From positions 3,162,001 to 3,226,000 of the forward strand of contig JAHRBS010000007.1 of NCBI GenBank assembly GCA_024305745.1: 64,000 bases of DNA. The letters are read 5' to 3'. The translations under genes were made by a program, and so were the position numbers. This DNA is from Polyporus tsugae. Taxonomy: Eukaryota > Basidiomycota > Agaricomycetes > Polyporales > Polyporaceae. Below, in pieces: positions 59,347-64,000 of the stretch (position 1 is its first letter; each line of letters begins with the position of its first letter). Under the pieces are notes generated by a model that worked only from the letters and a program-made list of their open reading frames with translations, made no database searches and had not been told where the DNA came from.

Positions 59347-59645
59347 GATTAACAAAGCAAGAAAGCGTGAAGAAGATTGGTGGACGTGAATGGGACTGTG
59401 CGACGGCGGGCGGTGTTGTAGGCGGCGGCGTGCTCGCTGTCCCAGACAGCGAGATGCGTATTTGTGTATGTTTGCGACTCGCCTGTGAGAGATTAGATAG
59501 GCGCCAAACATTACGAGCCAGAGCCAAGCCGACCAAGCCGGGCGCGCATGCTTCCGCCAACCCGTACTTACGCTCCGTAGCGCACCACTATCTGGTACTC
59601 TGTGTCCTTCACGTAACCCACCCCCCGTTCTGCACGGCCGCAGCG

Positions 59646-61960
59646 ATGAAGCTCATAGACAGGATCGCCCAGCATGACCCAAACAAGCTTTTCTACACCT
59701 TCGAGTTCTTTCCCCCCAAGACGGACCAGGTGAAGGCTCAGCACGAGTCATAAACATCCGGTTAGCTCATCCGTACGTGTCTCCTCGTAGGGTTTCGAGA
59801 ACCTGGTGGCTCGTATCGCGCGCATGGTCGCGCTCAACCCCCTTGCCGTCAGTATCACTTGGGGTGCTGGTGGATCGACCAAGGACCGCTCGCTCGACCT
59901 CGCGGGCTTGACCCAGCTCGAACATGGGGTCGATACGACTCTGCATCTAACATGCACAAACATGGTCCAGGGAACTGTGGATGCGGCGTTAAGGGTGCGT
60001 GAACCCGAACTGCGAACCTTTGTGATGCGCGCTCAATCTATTTCGTGCTCTGTTCAGGAAGCCAAGGACCGGGGTATTGAGAACATCCTTGCGCTCCGCG
60101 GAGGTGCTGCGATCGTCACGCCCAAAGTTATTCCATCCTGATCTATGCTCTTGCAGACCCACCCCGGGGATCAGAGCACTGGATTCCTACGGACTCGCGT
60201 TTCCAGCACGGTGTGGATCTCGTGCGATACATCAAGTCAACGCCCGAGTTCGGCCACTTCTGCGTCGGCGTGGCAGGTCACTTTCTTATCTCAGGACAGC
60301 TCCTGCTTGTACTCACGGCGTCGCGGTAAATCCTTTTACAGCGTACCCCGATGGACACCCTGATAGGGACACGGACGAAGATGGCGAACTCGATCACCTG
60401 AAAGCAAAGGTGGACGCGGGTGCAGACTTTATCATAACTCAACTCTTCTACGACGTCGGTAGCTTCCTACAATGGATCAAGAAGGTTCGGGCAAAAGGTG
60501 CGCGTTGTACATCCGACACTTAATATGAGTTTATCTCACCAGATTCTCAGGCATTACCGTGCCAATCGTTCCCGGTATCATGCCCATACAGACATACGCG
60601 ACTTTTCTCCGCATGACCAAACTCTGTGCGACTCGCGTCCCACCCAAAATGATGTCCGAACTTGTCCCCATTCGCGTACGTCTGTCAGTGTTGGTCATGT
60701 TCATGTCTCTGAACCCTGCTGTGGCAGCATGACGATTCAAAAGTGAAGGACTACGGCGTCAAGCTCGCTGTGGATATGATTAGACAGTTGCAGGCCGCAG
60801 GCGTTCATGGCGTGCATTTCTGCACGCTTAACCTGGAGAAGAGTGTCACCCGCGTTCTGGAAACCTTAGGTCTTGTGGGCGATGTCCCGCACACCGCAAA
60901 CATGCTCATCGCTGTACGTTGCTCATGCCAATCACCTGTCCCATCTACTAACTTATCACAGGACAATGCTGAACTACCGGATCGCACTCTAACGCCGCAC
61001 GCTGCGGCAGATAGAGCCACCAAGGAGTTGGCGGCCTCCGTCCCTGAACCTGACGCAAGTAAGGGAGAGGTCAACAGTGCGGCCGACTGGGACGACTTCC
61101 CCAACGGTCGTTTCGGTGACTTCAAGAGCCCGGCCTATGGCGAGACGGACCGATGGGGAAGCTCTGCGCTACAGAGCAAAGCCGCGACTACTCCCGTGTC
61201 GCACTGGGGCAACCCAAAGACGGTTGACGAGCTGACATCGCTCTTCCTCCGCTACTTGCACTCCAAGATCACGACGACGCCGTTCTCGTCGACTCCCTTG
61301 TCTCCAGAGTCGTTGATGATCTTCCCCCATTTGGAGAAGCTCACCTCGAAGGGTTGGTGGACTGTGGGGTCGCAACCCGCCATCAACGGCGCGCTCTCAA
61401 CTGATGAGGTCGTCGGCTGGGGTCCTCGTGGTGGATATGTGTACCAGAAGTGCTTCGTCGAGTTTTTCGTCGAACAGAAGGATGCTGAGAGAATCGCGAA
61501 GAAGGTCGAGGCTGACGGCGCAGGATGGATCAGCTACTTCGCGGGCAACGCGAAGGTAGACATCATAGCCAAGCTTAAAGGACGGTGGCTGACACTGTTT
61601 AATAGGGCGAGCTGTTGACGAACGTCCCTGATGGCGGCCGCAATGCTGTTACATGGGGCGTGTTCCCTGGGCAGGAGATTGCACAAACAACGATCATCGA
61701 GAGGGAATCGTTCTTGTCCTGGAAGGTTTGTATGGCTATATGACATGGTTCAGCCTGTAGCTGACACCTTGTTCCTGTAGGCGGAGGCATTCTCTATATG
61801 GGACGAATGGGCGTCGTTCTACGCTCCGCAATCCAAGGAACGCGGTCTTCTTGAGGATGTTGGTGATAAGCGCTGGCTCGTCAGCCTCGTACACCACGAC
61901 TTCTTGGACCCCAACGCGCTATGGACTTTCATGTTCAAAGGAGAAGCCCCTCTGTTGTAG
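59646..61960 (+). CDS. Methylenetetrahydrofolate reductase (MTHFR)
   Basis: FAD enzyme reducing 5,10-methylene-THF to 5-methyl-THF for methionine synthesis. The catalytic TIM barrel is N-terminal: MKLIDRIAQHDPNKLFYTFE (then FFPPKT, with the catalytic Glu), NPLAVSITWGAGGSTKDRSL, THLTCTN-like LHLTCTNMVQGTVDAALREA, RGIENILALRGDPPRGSEHW, FIITQLFYDVGSFLQW and PIVPGIMPIQTYATFLRMTK. A Ser/Asp-rich linker (about 61000-61130, NGRFGDFKSPAYGETDRWGS) joins the regulatory domain (VDELTSLFLRYLHSKITTTP, GWWTVGSQPAINGALSTDEV, GWGPRGGYVYQKCFVEFFVE, NAVTWGVFPGQEIAQTTIIE). End ALWTFMFKGEAPLL, TAG at 61958-61960. About 640 residues, as for eukaryotic MTHFR. It is one of the two paralogues typical of fungi (MET12- or MET13-like); I cannot say which. 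Confidence 0.95.
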
Positions 61961-62385
61961 ACGTTTCTCATATTCATGGAGGTTGTCCTTCCATCTTAAG
62001 CAGAAGGATGTTGATAATTGTATCTATAACGGCACGCAATTGAATACTTACAGTACTTTACCTCGGTAATGTTCTCCTGAGGATGGTCAGTTTCCCCAGG
62101 CACGACGACATGCAACTAAGTCCGATATGCCCATGAGAAACCAAGGCAACTTGATGGGAACCACATGAACACACTCGCGAGAACGGGCGGAGGATGTGAC
62201 GATGGTCACGGTGTGGATGACGGGATTGGGCAGAGCGTTACGACTGCGCCCTCCTCCTCAGCCTGTCAGCGACACGGGCGTGAAGATCCTCCAATCCACA
62301 TACTATCCTCTTCTTCACCCCTCCACCTGCCAGGCTCGCCTCCCCCCCCGCACGCGCAGCACGTCCTGTTGCATCCCGACGCACA
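61961..62385. other. Intergenic region upstream of KEX2
   Basis: Spacer between two plus-strand genes. The final part is pyrimidine-rich with a run of eight or nine C residues (62342-62350) shortly before the KEX2 start, a plausible core promoter. No other feature seen. Confidence 0.4.
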
Positions 62386-64000
62386 ATGCGTCTGCTCCCC
62401 TTCACTCTCGTCCTCGTCATCCAGTACGTCTTGGCCGTCACTCCTGCGAAGCGCTTCTACAACACACACGACTACTATGTATTGGAACACGACCCTCTGA
62501 CAGGAGCCTCGCTGGCAGAAGTTGCAGGCGCACTGGGTGTCGAGGTTGTCGAGCAGGCAGGAGAGCTGGCCAACCACTGGCTTGTACGCGTAGCGAAAGG
62601 GTTGCAGAAGAGGGATGCGGACCCCGTCCTACGCTCTTTAGAGGGTCTTCGACTAGAGGCCAGATCACCCCATTCCCCCAGGTCGGAACACACATTGCGG
62701 AGGCGAAGAGTTGCATCGTCCGTCAAGAATGTCTTCCCCCAGACCCTCCGTCAGCGCGTCAAGCGGGCCCCTCCGCCCATACGTCCGCCGAAGGACGAGA
62801 CGTCTGAGGAGGTCGCGCTGCGTCTCGGGTTGCGCGATCCGGAATTCGGGAGGCAATGGCACCTCGTCAATGACGACTATCCGGAGCACATGATGAACGT
62901 CACCACGCTCTGGGAGGAGGGCATCACGGGCAAGGGCGTCATCACGGCATTCGTTGACGACGGTTTGGACTACACCAGTGAGGATCTCGCCGCGAACTTC
63001 GTGAGTGTGCCTGACATTCTTAGTCTGTTCCTGCTCGAGAGCTAACCGAAGCGCAGTATGCGTATGGCTCGTATGACTACAACGACCATACCGACCTCCC
63101 CACGCCCGTCCTCTTCGACGACCACCATGGGACGCGCTGCGCAGGACAGGTCGCCGCTGTCAAGAACGACGTCTGCGGTGTCGGGATTGCATACGAGTCG
63201 AAGGTGGCTGGTCTCCGGATTCTTTCAGGGCCTATTTCCGACATAGACGAGGCTGCGGCCCTCAACTACGACTATCAGAACACATCCATCTACTCCTGCT
63301 CATGGGGTCCCCCCGATGACGGCCGGTCCATGGAGGGACCTAATCATCTTATCAAGAAGGCTATGGTCAACGGCATCGAGCAAGGGCGCGGTGGGAAGGG
63401 TTCCGTCTTCGTCTTTGCCAGTGGCAACGGCGGGCGCAACGGGGACCAGTGCAACTTTGACGGGTACACTAACAGCATCTTCTCTGTCACCGTCGCCGCG
63501 ATCGACTTCAAGGGCCTCCATCCAGACTACTCCGAGGCATGTGCCGCCAACATGGTCGTTGCGTATACTTCTGGAAGTAGCAACTACATCGTGTGTTCAA
63601 ACCCTCCTTTCGCTTTCGCGTATCGTATTTGACCCACGTCCTTCAGACTACCACTGACCGGGGGAAAAACAAGTGCTCTCATTCGCACGGGGGAACCTCC
63701 GCTGCGGCACCGAATGCCGCTGGGATCTTCGCACTGGCACTACAAGTTCGGTTCGTAAGACTATGCACGGGTTTGAGTCACCATCTGATCAATAGTTTAC
63801 AGCCCTGATCTCGGTTGGCGCGATATCCAGCATCTTTGCGTACGAACTGCATGGCAGGTCAGCCCAACTGATCCCGACTGGGAGAAGACGGCGGCAGGCA
63901 GGCCTTACAGCTACAAGTACGGGTATGGCAGTCTGAGCGGAGTCGCGTTTGTCAAGGCTGCCCAGACATGGAAGCTGGTTAATCCGCAAACGTGGATCGA
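62386..64000 (+). CDS. KEX2: Kexin (Kex2-type proprotein convertase), 3' end outside window
   Basis: Calcium-dependent serine protease of the late Golgi that cleaves secretory precursors after Lys-Arg and Arg-Arg. Residues 1-18 form a signal peptide (MRLLPFTLVLVIQYVLA). The propeptide has internal basic sites (TLRRRRVAS) and ends at a likely autocleavage site, QRVKR|APPP, residues 123-127. The subtilisin (S8) domain follows: DPEFGRQWHLVNDDYPEHMM, catalytic Asp in ITAFVDDGLDYTSEDLAANF (Asp191), His in FDDHHGTRCAGQV, the SWGPPDDG block, oxyanion Asn in FVFASGNGGRNGDQCNFDGY and Ser in HSHGGTSAAAPNAAGIFALA. The frame continues through DLGWRDIQHLCVRTAWQVSP and YGYGSLSGVAFVKAAQTWKL to the window edge, where the P-domain should begin. 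One intron donor near 63748 is weak (gttcgt). Confidence 0.94.

Overview
The window reads as nuclear DNA of a filamentous basidiomycete, most likely an Agaricomycete. Genes are dense and broken by many short introns (about 45-85 nt, mostly GT-AG with a few GC-AG). Introns often interrupt conserved motifs, and the proteins are typically fungal (QDE-1-type RdRP, Lis1/NudF, CreC, Gtr1, Vcx1, kexin, Hop1, Pot1, Tap42). I see no bacterial-type operons, transposase, CRISPR array, rRNA or tRNA. Coordinates given for each gene run from start codon to stop codon and include introns; exon joins were worked out by eye from splice signals and conserved motifs.

Layout: 1-4110 cellular RNA-dependent RNA polymerase (5' end outside the window) and 4271-5699 glutaminyl cyclase (both +); 5947-7037 a coiled-coil protein of unknown function and 7260-7815 TRAPP subunit Trs23/TRAPPC4 (both -); 7980-11510 meiotic HORMA protein Hop1 (+); a 2.8-kb gene-poor stretch; 14281-17762 Doa1/PLAA (+); 18724-21069 Vcx1-type Ca2+/H+ exchanger (-); 21234-22344 PRXL2/AAED1-like thioredoxin-fold protein (+); 22482-23461 histidine phosphatase (-); 24497-25743 Gtr1/Rag GTPase (-); 26150-26831 lumazine synthase (-); 27055-28645 Srp40/Nopp140 (+); 28766-30724 tRNA(Ile)-lysidine synthetase-like protein (-); 31003-33812 YTH m6A reader (+); 34877-36735 a poorly known protein with an apparent RNase H-like fold (+); 37077-38821 Lis1 (+); 40364-43433 OPT oligopeptide transporter (+); 43979-46306 CreC/WDR20 WD40 protein (-); 46490-48238 branched-chain keto acid dehydrogenase E1 beta (+); 48628-50657 heat shock factor (-); about 50861-52165 an unrecognised gene (+); 52311-56401 a very large Pot1 (-); 56685-58127 Tap42 (+); 58371-59346 Rab6/Ryh1 (-); 59646-61960 MTHFR (+); 62386 to the end, kexin Kex2 (+, 3' end outside).

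Most genes are housekeeping and unrelated to their neighbours, as is normal for a fungal chromosome. Many lie in divergent pairs separated by 160-300 bp or in tight convergent pairs. I found no cluster that looks like a new multi-gene system. The most interesting points are inside genes: a Pot1 protein of roughly 1,200 residues with an extra N-terminal OB-like domain and what looks like a tandem duplication of its second OB fold; a Doa1 exon duplication in which the copied motif keeps its intron at the same position; a Hop1 protein with an intact PHD finger and winged helix; GC-AG introns in two unrelated genes; an intron cutting the RdRP catalytic DLDGD motif; and three genes without a recognised function.
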